Source: Pseudomonas petrae
GTDB lineage: Bacteria > Pseudomonadota > Gammaproteobacteria > Pseudomonadales > Pseudomonadaceae
Length of the DNA: 64,000 nucleotides
Assembly (NCBI RefSeq): GCF_021728295.1
Contig: NZ_JAKJXE010000004.1
Span: 62,001 to 126,000 of the forward strand
Direction: 5' to 3'
Shown here one piece after another: positions 16,479 to 24,825 of the stretch; the first letter of the stretch is position 1, and the number at the start of each line of letters is the position of its first letter. The translations under genes and the position numbers were made by a program. The notes under the pieces are model-generated. The model saw only the letters and a list, made by a program, of their open reading frames with translations, was not told the DNA's origin and did not search any database.

Positions 16479-16799
16479 ATGGCTCGTAAAACTGCTGCCC
16501 AAAACGCCGCTGTCGAACAGATCAAGGATCAAGCGTTCAGCGAACTGGCCGCCCTCATTGAAGAGTCCGACAAACTGCTCAAGGACAGCGCCTCACTGGT
16601 AGGCGAAGAAGCCGACACCGTGCGTGCTCAACTGAGCCAGAAGCTCAAGCAGGCGCTGGAATCCGTGGGCAGCGTGCGCGAACGCGCCAAGCCAGCCGTT
16701 GATGCCACCGAAAACTACATCGGCGGCCATCCATGGCAGACCGTGGCGGTCTCTGCAGGCTTTGGTCTGGTGGTAGGTTTGTTGCTGGGTCGTCGCTGA
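16479..16799 (+). CDS. DUF883 (ElaB/YqjD-type) membrane-anchored protein
   Basis: 106 residues with AAAGGA upstream of ATG 16479. A long amphipathic helical region with heptad character (ELAALIEESDKLLKDSASLV, LSQKLKQALESVGSVRERAK) is followed by YIGGHPWQTVAVSAGFGLVV and a glycine-rich tail anchor ending LLLGRR. This is the DUF883 layout shared with E. coli ElaB, YgaM and YqjD, inner-membrane proteins that bind ribosomes in stationary phase. The family role in pseudomonads is unproven. It stands alone between REP-containing gaps. Confidence 0.9.
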   Translation: MARKTAAQNAAVEQIKDQAFSELAALIEESDKLLKDSASLVGEEADTVRAQLSQKLKQALESVGSVRERAKPAVDATENYIGGHPWQTVAVSAGFGLVVGLLLGRR

Positions 16800-16885
16800 G
16801 CAGCGACGTTTGAACGGCTGACGGACAGGTTTCAGCCGGGAGGTTTCGGGCATCCGACCCTGGTATCCAGGGCGACCGACCAGGC

Positions 16886-16987
16886 CTCTTCCCGGCTAAA
16901 GCCGGTCCTACTCGAACTGTAGGACCGGCTTCTGCCGGGAAGAGGCCGGCCCTGCTTTAACTGTGGGACCGGCTTCAGCCGGGAAGC
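16886..16987. repeat. REP cluster of three units
   Basis: TTCCCGGCTAAAGCCGGTCC (about 16889), then GGACCGGCTTCTGCCGGGAA, then GGACCGGCTTCAGCCGGGAA ending near 16986. One forward and two inverse REPs occur within 100 bases, between the DUF883 gene and a lipoprotein gene. Confidence 0.8.
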
Positions 16988-17001
16988 CCTTCAAAAAAAC
17001 G

Positions 17002-17355
17002 TTATGACCGCGGCGCGATCACTTCCAGCTGTGACAGGCGATGGCCCTTGACCATCGCGGCGTCGATCTCTGTCTTGGCCTTCTCGGCGTCTGCCTGAGA
17101 CTCGAACGGCCCGATCATCACCACTTCCCTGCCATCGACCTTCACCACGTAAGACGGGTAATGGTGCTCGACCAGCCAATAGGTCATGTCGCTCAGCGCT
17201 TCTTTCAAATGGACACGAATGGTCCATTGCTGTGAAGCGGGCGTCGGCGCTTCAGCGGTCGAATCAGTGCTCGGAACCTGGGCAGGCGTCGCCGGCTTGC
17301 CGCCATCACAACCCGCCAGCATCAACACCGCCACCATCATTGCCATCTTGCGCAC
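17002..17355 (-). CDS. Small lipoprotein with SPOR-like domain
   Basis: 117 residues if translation starts at GTG 17355, which has GAGGAG 8 bases upstream; the alternative ATG at 17346 has no clear site. The signal is MRKMAMMVAVLMLAGC with lipidated Cys16. A Pro/Thr-rich linker leads to a compact C-terminal domain (YPSYVVKVDGREVVMIGPF then ESQADAEKAKTEIDAAM), which has the strand-turn-helix look of peptidoglycan-binding SPOR domains (IGPFxxxxxAExxK). The SPOR assignment is by pattern only. Confidence 0.7.
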   Translation of the reverse strand: MRKMAMMVAVLMLAGCDGGKPATPAQVPSTDSTAEAPTPASQQWTIRVHLKEALSDMTYWLVEHHYPSYVVKVDGREVVMIGPFESQADAEKAKTEIDAAMVKGHRLSQLEVIAPRS

Positions 17356-17402
17356 GTCTGTTGCTCCTCGTTTGAAGTGGCGGGAGTCTATCACCGCAGA
17401 CA

Positions 17403-17425
17403 GGCGGGAGTTGTAACGTCCCGCC
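17403..17425. other. Hairpin in the gap before the pqi operon
   Basis: GGCGGGA and TCCCGCC flank an 8-9 base loop. It lies within the 314-base space between the SPOR-like lipoprotein gene and the pqi operon, in which I see no gene and no clear sigma-70 promoter. Confidence 0.4.
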
Positions 17426-17669
17426 GCGACACCGTGGCGACAGCAATGAACCCGCCTTCAACCCTCCCCGGTCACAGAGCCCTGAAAAGATTGCTGCCCG
17501 CCCTACAAATAACCGAACCCGATGATGGCACTGTGGTCAATCTCTCAAGTCTTTTCGCAGGCGTACCTTTCATGACGTTCACTTCAGCTAATGCAAGCCT
17601 GCGCTTCGCCGACAGTGTATCGTTGCCCGCCCGCCACCCAGGCGCGCAATCGACGAAAGCCGATCTATC

Positions 17670-18386
17670 GTGAACACATCCATGACTCCCGCGACGCCCG
17701 CGCCGATGACTGACATTTCTCACCGCCAGGCTCATGCATCCGAGCAGCCGCCCGTTCCAGCGATCGCTGAGACGCAGACGCGCGCTGATCAGTGGATCAT
17801 CTGTGAGCATTGCGACTCGGTCTATGAGGCCATGCCCCTGAACAAAGGCGCGGCTGCCTATTGCCTGCGCTGCGCCGCGATCCTGCGTCGCAGTCACCGG
17901 CTGAGCATCGAACAATTGCTCGCCTTGAGCATCGCCGCCTGCGTTCTGTTCATCTTCGCCAACGTATTCCCGGTCATCAGCATCAGCATGCAGGGCCTGC
18001 ACAACGAAGTAACGCTGTGGGGTTCGGTTCAAGCGTTGGCCCAAGGGCAGATTACCTTGATCGCCCTGGTCGCCGGGCTGGCCATCATTCTTGCGCCGGC
18101 GCTGCAGATCGCCTTGCTGTTCTGGGTGCTGGCCCACGCCCATCGCGGCGAGATCGCCCCCGGTTTCAAAATGTGCATGCGCACCCTCGAACACCTGCGA
18201 CCCTGGAGCATGCTGGAGGTGTGCCTGCTGGGGATTCTGGTGGCCATCGTCAAACTGGCGGGCATGCTGGATGTGCATGCGGGCGTAGGCCTTTGGGCCA
18301 TGGCCATGTTGATGGTGCTGATCGTGCTGATTGCCGGCAAGGACATCCGCCGCCTGTGGGACGAACTGGGAGTCGGACCTGAATGA
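17670..18386 (+). CDS. pqiA: PqiA-domain membrane protein, first half
   Basis: 238 residues. An N-terminal zinc-ribbon-like motif (CEHCDS..YCLRCA) is followed by about four membrane segments (ALSIAACVLFIFANVFPVIS; LIALVAGLAIILAPALQIAL). PqiA proteins are the inner-membrane partners of PqiB MCE tunnels, moving lipids between inner and outer membrane. In E. coli PqiA is one two-domain protein; here the two domains are separate genes overlapping by ATGA. The start is uncertain (GTG 17670, ATG 17682 or ATG 17706); the residues before the first CxxC look unstructured. Confidence 0.85.
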   Translation: MNTSMTPATPAPMTDISHRQAHASEQPPVPAIAETQTRADQWIICEHCDSVYEAMPLNKGAAAYCLRCAAILRRSHRLSIEQLLALSIAACVLFIFANVFPVISISMQGLHNEVTLWGSVQALAQGQITLIALVAGLAIILAPALQIALLFWVLAHAHRGEIAPGFKMCMRTLEHLRPWSMLEVCLLGILVAIVKLAGMLDVHAGVGLWAMAMLMVLIVLIAGKDIRRLWDELGVGPE

Positions 18387-19000
18387 ACGGCATTCCCTGC
18401 GCCCGCGAGTACAAAGTCACCCTGTGCCACGTCTGCAGTTACGTCTGCCCGGACGACGCCCACGAATGCCCGCGCTGCGATTCGCCGGTGCATCGGCGCA
18501 AGCCCAACAGCCTGACGCGCACCTGGGCGTTTCTGATTGCGGGGCTGATCTTCTACATCCCGGCCAACCTGTTGCCGGTGATGTACACGACGATGCTCGG
18601 CAGCAGCAGCGAGAACACCATCATGAGTGGGGTCATCGAGTTCGCCGAAGGCGGGTCGTGGGACATCGCCATCTTGATTTTCATCGCCAGCGTGGTCGTG
18701 CCCTGCATCAAGTTCCTGGTACTGGGCCTGCTGCTGGTGACATGCCAGCGCCGCAGCACCTGGGCGATGCGCGAACGTTCGCGGCTGTTTCGTTTCATCG
18801 AATTGATCGGCTACTGGTCCATGCTTGACGTGCTGGTGGTCGCACTGGTGGCAGCGCTGGTGCAGTTTCGCGGGCTCAGCACCATCGAGCCGCGCCTTGG
18901 CATTCTGTTTTTTGGTTTGGTGGTGGTGATGACCATGCTTGCCGCCATGACGTTCGATCCCCGGCTAATCTGGGACGCAGAGGTTGAAGATGTCCGATAA
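18383..19000 (+). CDS. pqiA: PqiA-domain membrane protein, second half
   Basis: 205 residues. It starts inside the stop of the previous gene (ATGA, 18383-18386). The N-terminus has a zinc-ribbon-type pair CHVC..CPRCDSP, then FLIAGLIFYIPANLLPVMYT, IAILIFIASVVVPCIKFLVL and two further membrane segments, matching the PqiA domain (the IPANLLP motif is characteristic). It pairs with the preceding gene to supply the two domains found fused in E. coli PqiA. Its stop overlaps the MCE gene, so expression is tightly coupled. Confidence 0.88.
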   Translation: MNGIPCAREYKVTLCHVCSYVCPDDAHECPRCDSPVHRRKPNSLTRTWAFLIAGLIFYIPANLLPVMYTTMLGSSSENTIMSGVIEFAEGGSWDIAILIFIASVVVPCIKFLVLGLLLVTCQRRSTWAMRERSRLFRFIELIGYWSMLDVLVVALVAALVQFRGLSTIEPRLGILFFGLVVVMTMLAAMTFDPRLIWDAEVEDVR

Positions 19001-20666
19001 CACCCTACCCCCCTCCCCGCCGACTCGACCGCAGGTCAAGGCCCGCAAGGTGCGCGTTTCGCTGGTCTGGCTGGTGCCGATCGTCGCGGCCCTGATCGGC
19101 CTGTCGATGGTGGTTCATGACTTCCTCAACGTCGGCCCCAAAGTGGTGGTCAGCTTCCTCACGGCCGAGGGTCTGGAAGCCAAGAAAACCCAGGTCAAGT
19201 ACAAGAACGTGGTGATCGGCATGGTCACCGACATCGAACTCAGCGATGACCGCACCCACGTGCTGGCGAGCATCGACCTGAATCAGTCGGCCGCACCCTT
19301 CACCCGCGCCGACACGCAGTACTGGGTGGTGCGTCCGCGCATCGGTGCTCACGGCGTCACCGGCGTCGACACCCTGTTGTCGGGTGCTTTCATCGGCGCC
19401 GATGCCGGCAGTTCGGAAGAAACCAAAAAAGACTTCACCGGCCTGGAAACCCCGCCTGCCGTGACCTTCGGCGAGAAAGGCAAGCGCTTCATTCTGCACA
19501 CCGACGACCTCGGCTCGCTGGACATCGGCTCGCCGGTGTATTTCCGCCGCATCCAGGTGGGCCAGGTCGTTGCCTACGAACTGGCGAAGGACGGCAAGGG
19601 CGTGGACGTCGAGATTTTCGTCGGCGCGCCAAACGATCAGTACGTGCTCACCGATTCACGCTTCTGGAACGCCAGCGGCGTCGACGTCACCCTCGGCGCG
19701 TCGGGCCTGCGGGTGTCCACCCAGTCCATGGCCTCGATCCTCTCCGGCGGCATCGCGTTCCGCGAACCCAAATACAGCCCGGACGCCAAGCCGGCCGACG
19801 GCAACGCCGAATTCAAGCTGTTCGAAGATCAGGCCACTGCATTGGCGCCGCCCGATGGCGAGCCCAAATATATCCGCATGCGCTTCAACCAATCGCTGCG
19901 CGGCCTGGTGGTCAATGCGCCGGTGGACTTCCTCGGCGTCAATGTGGGCCGCGTGGTGTCCGTGGACCTTGACTACGACCCGGCGACGGGGACGTTTCCC
20001 GGCATTGTTGGCGCAGTTATTTATCCGCAGCGGCTGGGTGCGGCGAATGACAAGCTTAAAGAGCAAGCGGGCGGTGGCGATGACGAAGAGCAGACCTCAC
20101 GGATCCTGGGCCAGTTCGTCGAGCGCGGGCTGCGGGCGCAAGTGCGCACGGGCAATCTGCTGACCGGCCAGCTCTACGTCGCGATGGATTTCGATCCGAA
20201 GGCGGCGAAGATTGCCTACAACGCCAAGGCACGGCCGCTGGAGATCCCAACGGTGCCCGGCAGCTTCGACAAATTGCAGGAGCAGTTGCAGGCGTTCGTC
20301 GACAAGCTCGGCAAAATCCCCCTCGACGACCTGGCGAAGAACCTCAACGGCAGCCTGATCGAACTTCAGAAAACCATGAAGCAGGTCAACAGCGACGTGC
20401 TGCCTCAGATGCGCGGCGCGTTGCAGCAAGCGCAGAAAACCCTGGGCACGGCCAACGAAGCGCTGTCGGATGACTCCCCGGCGCGTCAGCAACTGGGTCA
20501 GGCCATGGAAGAAGTCCAGCGCACGGCGCGCTCGGTGCGCGTGTTGACCGACTTCCTCAGCCGTCACCCGGAATCGCTGATTCGCGGCCGTTCCGGTGAT
20601 GCGGCGCCAGGCTCGTACAAAGGACCATCCTCTTCCCGCGAAATCGCTCCGGAGCCTGCTCAATGA
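18990..20666 (+). CDS. pqiB: PqiB-type MCE-domain intermembrane transport protein
   Basis: 558 residues from ATG 18990 (GAGG 6-10 bases upstream), overlapping the PqiA-type gene by 11 bases. One N-terminal membrane anchor (VSLVWLVPIVAALIGLSMVV) precedes three MCE domains, beginning around KVVVSFLTAEGLEAKKTQVK, SLDIGSPVYFRRIQVGQVVA and IRMRFNQSLRGLVVNAPVDF. A C-terminal helical segment follows (LQEQLQAFVDKLGKIPLDDL). Three MCE domains plus a coiled coil are the PqiB arrangement, in which hexamers stack into a periplasm-spanning lipid tunnel. The related YebT has seven domains and MlaD one, so PqiB fits best. Confidence 0.93.
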   Translation: MSDNTLPPSPPTRPQVKARKVRVSLVWLVPIVAALIGLSMVVHDFLNVGPKVVVSFLTAEGLEAKKTQVKYKNVVIGMVTDIELSDDRTHVLASIDLNQSAAPFTRADTQYWVVRPRIGAHGVTGVDTLLSGAFIGADAGSSEETKKDFTGLETPPAVTFGEKGKRFILHTDDLGSLDIGSPVYFRRIQVGQVVAYELAKDGKGVDVEIFVGAPNDQYVLTDSRFWNASGVDVTLGASGLRVSTQSMASILSGGIAFREPKYSPDAKPADGNAEFKLFEDQATALAPPDGEPKYIRMRFNQSLRGLVVNAPVDFLGVNVGRVVSVDLDYDPATGTFPGIVGAVIYPQRLGAANDKLKEQAGGGDDEEQTSRILGQFVERGLRAQVRTGNLLTGQLYVAMDFDPKAAKIAYNAKARPLEIPTVPGSFDKLQEQLQAFVDKLGKIPLDDLAKNLNGSLIELQKTMKQVNSDVLPQMRGALQQAQKTLGTANEALSDDSPARQQLGQAMEEVQRTARSVRVLTDFLSRHPESLIRGRSGDAAPGSYKGPSSSREIAPEPAQ

Positions 20667-21301
20667 CCTTGCGTGAATCGACCTTGCGTAACTCTCTCCT
20701 CGCCCTGGCCTGTGTTCTTGGTGTGACGGCCTGCGCCTCCACGCCGACCCACTATTACACGCTGATCGCGCCGGCCACTCCGGCGCCGGCAAATGTGAGT
20801 CAGGCGCCGTTCCAGTTTGAAATGCAGGCGGTGCTCATGCCGGTGCAGGTCGATCAGCCGCCGCTGGTCATCCGCCAGGGCGACGGCAGCCTGGCGATCC
20901 TGGAAAATGAGCGATGGGGCGCGCCATTGGGCGATGAGTTCCATGACGCACTGACCGGACAGCTGGAGCGGCGCTTCGGCTCCCGGGACCTCGCGGGTTT
21001 GCCCAAACAAAGTGACCAGCCGGTGCTGTCGGTGCGCACCGACGTACGTCGCTTTGAATCGGTGCTGGATCAATACGCGCTGATCGACGTGGTCTGGAAC
21101 CTGAGCCTGCGCGGCAGCGGCGCCGGGTCCAGTGCCAAGCGGCAGACCGTCACCTGTAGCAGCGTCATTCGCCAACCGGCCGGCATCGGCATGGAAGGTC
21201 TGGTGGTCGCGCACCAGAAGGCTGTCTCGACGCTGGCCGATACAATCGCCCGCACCGCCACACAATGGGCGCGTCAATCCGACGCCCGCTGCCCCTCCTG
21301 A
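20663..21301 (+). CDS. pqiC: PqiC (YmbA-type) outer-membrane lipoprotein
   Basis: 212 residues overlapping pqiB by ATGA. Lipoprotein signal MTLRESTLRNSLLALACVLG ending VTAC with lipidated Cys24. The mature start STPTHYYTLIAP is the hallmark of the ABC-type transport auxiliary lipoprotein family that includes PqiC/YmbA (xxYYxL). It is the likely outer-membrane end of the PqiABC system. The order PqiA-PqiA-PqiB-PqiC in one overlapping run supports a single complex. Confidence 0.9.
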   Translation: MTLRESTLRNSLLALACVLGVTACASTPTHYYTLIAPATPAPANVSQAPFQFEMQAVLMPVQVDQPPLVIRQGDGSLAILENERWGAPLGDEFHDALTGQLERRFGSRDLAGLPKQSDQPVLSVRTDVRRFESVLDQYALIDVVWNLSLRGSGAGSSAKRQTVTCSSVIRQPAGIGMEGLVVAHQKAVSTLADTIARTATQWARQSDARCPS

Positions 21302-21308
21302 ATACATC

Positions 21309-21333
21309 CAACCGGGCACTTCCAGTGCCCGGT
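21309..21333 (+). terminator. Hairpin after pqiC
   Basis: CCGGGCACTTCCAGTGCCCGG is a strong stem 10 bases after the pqiC stop. It lacks a clear T run, so it may be a weak terminator or a 3' stabiliser. The rest of the 323-base gap to the XRE gene shows nothing else recognisable. Confidence 0.5.
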
Positions 21334-21624
21334 TGACGGTCCCCCTTCTGCCTGCATGCAGGCACTGCCTATTCAAAATCCCCGCGAATCGAACGGTAAA
21401 GCATCCGACTGGATTGAATTCATACCGTCGTTTGAGAAAAATCCTACACCCCAGTGAATTCGGATCCACAAACGCTCCAGATGGAGGTAATGTTTGCGGC
21501 CTGTCGAGTGGCTTTAACGTCGAAGCCTGCACCCATTTGCGTTGATCTGCCCGTGACGACTCGAGTCGACTCTCATGAATCACAACAACTGCTTAATGTC
21601 AGGGACTGTCAAAAGGAGTTAAAC

Positions 21625-22095
21625 ATGAACGGCGTTGGCCAGAGGCTCAGGCAGGAACGCAACCGTCTGAAGCTGTCGCAGAGTGCACTGGGCGCAATCG
21701 GGGGCGTCGAGACCAATGCACAGGGAAATTACGAAAACGGCACTCGGTCGCCAAAGGCCCAGTATCTGCTGCGCATCGCAGAAGCCGGCGTGGACCTTAA
21801 TTACGTCTTGAGTGGCAGCCGGTCGTCGGGCGAGGGAACGTGTCTTGCGCCGCTGGTTGAGCCTGGCAGCAACGCAGCCGCAAAACCCCATCTGACGAAA
21901 GTCACCCATCAACTGTATCGCAACCTTTACGGTCTGATCGACGCGTCGCGCGATCTCACCCAGCTCATTGACGTACGTTGCCACGACACCCGGTCCGCTG
22001 AAGAGAAAGTCCAGCTGGAAAGCGTTCGACTGCAAGCGCAGTCACTTGCTCAGGCCGCCATGCACCTGATCTTCGAGTCCTCGAAGCTGGGGTGA
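21625..22095 (+). CDS. XRE-family helix-turn-helix protein
   Basis: 156 residues from ATG 21625, with AAAAGGAG 8 bases upstream. An N-terminal Cro/CI-type HTH spans residues 1-60 (GQRLRQERNRLKLSQSALGA..ETNAQGNYENGTRSPKAQYL..VDLNYVLSG), the layout of phage-repressor-like regulators. The C-terminal half is helical with no recognised sensory or protease domain. It stands alone with no phage genes around it, so it is probably a domesticated regulator. Its targets are unknown. Confidence 0.85.
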   Translation: MNGVGQRLRQERNRLKLSQSALGAIGGVETNAQGNYENGTRSPKAQYLLRIAEAGVDLNYVLSGSRSSGEGTCLAPLVEPGSNAAAKPHLTKVTHQLYRNLYGLIDASRDLTQLIDVRCHDTRSAEEKVQLESVRLQAQSLAQAAMHLIFESSKLG

Positions 22096-22129
22096 AGTCG
22101 CCTCTTGATGCCAGAAGTCTGAACAGCAA

Positions 22130-22156
22130 TGCGCGGGGCAAGGCTCTCCCCGCGCA
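22130..22156. terminator. Intrinsic hairpin between the XRE gene and araH
   Basis: TGCGCGGGG and CCCCGCGCA form a 9-bp stem, followed on the plus strand by CCGCATCTTTTAA. It lies between the convergent ends of the XRE gene and araH and could serve both. Confidence 0.6.
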
Positions 22157-22178
22157 CCGCATCTTTTAACCGCCGGAA

Positions 22179-23144
22179 TCAGCGACGCTTCAACCGGTCG
22201 ATGATCACCGCCAGCAGCAGGATCGTGCCGCGGATCACGTACTGGTAGAAGGTGTCGATGTTCTTCAGGTTCATGGCGTTCTCGATGATCGCCAGAATCA
22301 ATACCCCGGCGATGACATGGCGAATCATGCCGATGCCGCCGCTCAGGGACACCCCGCCCAATACGCACGCGGAAATCACCGTCAGCTCGAAGCCCTGTCC
22401 GATCATTGGCTGACCCGAGGTCATGCGCGAGGCCAGCACCACGCCGGCCAGCGCACCAATCAAGCCGTGCACGGCGAAGATGATGATCTTGGTCCTGTCG
22501 ACGTGGACACCTGCCAACAACGCCGCTTCCTGGTTGCCGCCGATGGCCAGCGTGTTGCGGCCGTAGGTGGTGTAGTTCAGCAGCCAGCCGAAGAATATAA
22601 AGCAGACGACAGTGATCAGAATCGGCACCGGCACGCCGAACAGCTGACCGTTACCGAACACGAAGAAGGCCTCGTCGCCAACGCCCACCGCTTTACCGTT
22701 GGAGAAGATGTAGGCCAGACCCCGCACAATCTGCATGGTCGCCAGCGTGGTGATCAGCGCGTTGATGCGCAGCTTGGCGATGACGATGCCGTTGATCAGC
22801 CCGACCAGCAAGCCCATGGCCAGCGCCGCCGATACGCCCAGAAACACGCTGTCGGTGTCGCGAATCACGATCCCGGCAATGACGCCTGAGCAGGCCAGTA
22901 CCGAACCGACCGACAGGTCGAAATGCCCGGACGCCAGGCAGTAGAGCATGGTGCAGGCGGCGATGCCGACCGTGGAAATCGCCAGGCCCAGGCCGCGCAT
23001 GTTCAGTGGCGACATGAAGTTGTCGATCAGCAGCGCACAAAGCACGAAAATGCCCAGGGCGGCCATCAGCATGGCCCAGTCGTCGACGAATCGACGCAGG
23101 TTCGTGCCTTGGCGGGGAGCCGTCAGGCTGGATTCGGTAGACAT
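22179..23144 (-). CDS. araH: L-arabinose-type ABC transporter permease AraH
   Basis: 321 residues from ATG 23144 (GAGGTG 4-9 bases upstream; the longer frame to 23291 lacks an RBS). Eight or more membrane segments, branched-chain/ribose-type permease family (RbsC/AraH/XylH). Markers are MLYCLASGHFDLSVGSVLAC, NGIVIAKLRINALITTLATM and AIGGNQEAALLAGVHVDRTK. E. coli AraH is of similar length. It is the last gene of the araF-araG-araH set and imports a pentose across the inner membrane with AraG. L-arabinose is the most likely substrate, given the close match in style of all three proteins. Confidence 0.9.
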   Translation of the reverse strand: MSTESSLTAPRQGTNLRRFVDDWAMLMAALGIFVLCALLIDNFMSPLNMRGLGLAISTVGIAACTMLYCLASGHFDLSVGSVLACSGVIAGIVIRDTDSVFLGVSAALAMGLLVGLINGIVIAKLRINALITTLATMQIVRGLAYIFSNGKAVGVGDEAFFVFGNGQLFGVPVPILITVVCFIFFGWLLNYTTYGRNTLAIGGNQEAALLAGVHVDRTKIIIFAVHGLIGALAGVVLASRMTSGQPMIGQGFELTVISACVLGGVSLSGGIGMIRHVIAGVLILAIIENAMNLKNIDTFYQYVIRGTILLLAVIIDRLKRR

Positions 23145-23202
23145 ACGCACCTCGTTCTTATTTTTCATAGCCAGTTTTTCATCACCAAGTTCTTTGCCGG
23201 GT

Positions 23203-24732
23203 TCAGCCGCGGGTACGCGGCAATGCCAGTTGCAGCAGACGCTGCTCGTTGGCTTCTTCGCGGGACAGTTCGCCGGTGATGGCGCCTTCACTCATGACCA
23301 GAATGCGATCGGAAATCCCCATCACCTCCATCAGGTCGCTGGACACCACGATGACCGCAATGCCATCAGCTGCGAGGTTATGGATGATCTGGTAGATCTC
23401 GGATTTCGCGCCGATGTCGATCCCACGGGTGGGCTCGTCAAGCAGCAGCACTTTCATCGGCATCGATAGCCAGCGGCCCAGAATCGCCTTCTGCTGATTG
23501 CCGCCCGACAGAAACAGCATTTGCTGCTCAGGCGAAGGCGTCTTGACGTTCATCGATTTGATCTGGTGCCTGGCGTTGTCACGCTCCCAGCGTCCCTGAA
23601 TCAGGCAACCCAGGCTGACGTGCCGAGGCCGCGCACCAATGTTGATGTTCTCGGCAACACTGGAGAGCGGCACGATGCCTTCTTTCTTGCGGTCTTCCGG
23701 GCACAGCAGAATACCGGCGTCGATGGCGTCCCGCGGTGAACGCAGGTTCAGCGGCTTGCCTTCCAGCTGCAAGGTCCCGGCCTGACTGCGCGTCAGCCCC
23801 GACAGCATGCGAAACATCTCGGTCCGACCGGCGCCGACCAGGCCGAAGAAGCCGAGGATTTCGCCCTTCTCCACCGCAAAACTGACGGGCTCCTGCAAGC
23901 CCGGGCCCATCAGGCCGGTCACTCGCAGGCTCGGCCCCTGATGCTGACGCGGCCGATAGTTGTAGATGTCCTGAATGTCGCGCCCGACCATGCAGGTGAC
24001 AAGACGATCATGGTCCAGATCGGCCATGTCCTCGAAGGTGCGCACAAAGCGGCCGTCCTTGAACACGGTCACGGCGTCACAGACGCGGAAGATTTCTTCC
24101 ATGCGGTGGGAAACGTAGAGAATGACCCGGCCTTCGTCACGCAGCCGGGTGATGATCGCCATCAGCCGATCGATCTCCCGCGCCGACAGGCTGCTGGTGG
24201 GTTCGTCGAAGGCGATAACGTGGGCATTGCGCGACATGGCCTTGGCGATTTCCACCAGTTGCCGCTGCCCCAGGGAGAGATCACCCAGGCGCGTGTTCGG
24301 GTCGATCTCGTCGGCCAGGCCTTTGAGCAGCTCCCGCGCGCGGCGGACCATGGCACGACGGTTGATCATGCCCCAGCGATTGGGCATGTGACCGAGCAGC
24401 AGGTTTTCCGCCACCGACATGTCCGGGACCAGGTGCAGTTCCTGGTGAATCACCGCCACGCCGGCCGCGATACTGTCGGCCGTGGATTTGAACGCCAGAT
24501 GCTGATCGCCGACCTGCAGATCGCCGCTGTTGGGCTGGTACGAGCCGCCGAGAATCTTCAGCAGCGTCGATTTACCCGCGCCATTCTCGCCCATCAGCGC
24601 GTGAACGCTGCCTGGCCGAGCTTCGAAACTGATGTCCGACAGCGCCTTCACACCGGGGAAGGTTTTGCCGATCCCGTTGAAGCGCAGGCTGCCGCCTTGC
24701 TGAACCTGTTGCTGAACTGATGCCTGTTGCAT
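23203..24732 (-). CDS. araG: L-arabinose-type ABC transporter ATPase AraG
   Basis: 509 residues, double-cassette sugar ATPase. The first Walker A is GENGAGKST (residues 48-56), the ABC signature is LSLGQRQLVEIAKAMSR and Walker B is VIAFDEPTSSLS. The second cassette has a degenerate Walker A (GLVGAGRTE), signature LSGGNQQKAILGRWL and Walker B VLLLDEPTRGID, as usual in the RbsA/AraG/MglA family. It is encoded between araF and araH, with a stable hairpin separating it from araF. The protein is cytoplasmic, attached to the AraH dimer. Confidence 0.93.
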   Translation of the reverse strand: MQQASVQQQVQQGGSLRFNGIGKTFPGVKALSDISFEARPGSVHALMGENGAGKSTLLKILGGSYQPNSGDLQVGDQHLAFKSTADSIAAGVAVIHQELHLVPDMSVAENLLLGHMPNRWGMINRRAMVRRARELLKGLADEIDPNTRLGDLSLGQRQLVEIAKAMSRNAHVIAFDEPTSSLSAREIDRLMAIITRLRDEGRVILYVSHRMEEIFRVCDAVTVFKDGRFVRTFEDMADLDHDRLVTCMVGRDIQDIYNYRPRQHQGPSLRVTGLMGPGLQEPVSFAVEKGEILGFFGLVGAGRTEMFRMLSGLTRSQAGTLQLEGKPLNLRSPRDAIDAGILLCPEDRKKEGIVPLSSVAENINIGARPRHVSLGCLIQGRWERDNARHQIKSMNVKTPSPEQQMLFLSGGNQQKAILGRWLSMPMKVLLLDEPTRGIDIGAKSEIYQIIHNLAADGIAVIVVSSDLMEVMGISDRILVMSEGAITGELSREEANEQRLLQLALPRTRG

Positions 24733-24747
24733 GAATCACCTCCACCT

Positions 24748-24772
24748 CGCCCCACCCTTGCCGGGTGGAGCG
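24748..24772 (-). other. Stem-loop between araF and araG
   Basis: On the minus strand CGCTCCACCC pairs with GGGTGGGGCG (10 bp, one G-U) around a GGCAA loop. Hairpins just after the binding-protein gene of ABC operons usually raise its share of the message by protecting its 3' end or by partial termination. Confidence 0.6.
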
Positions 24773-24825
24773 GGGCCTTGCAGATATCCGCCTGAGTGCC
24801 AGGCGTCCCGACTCGACTGCCGCGG

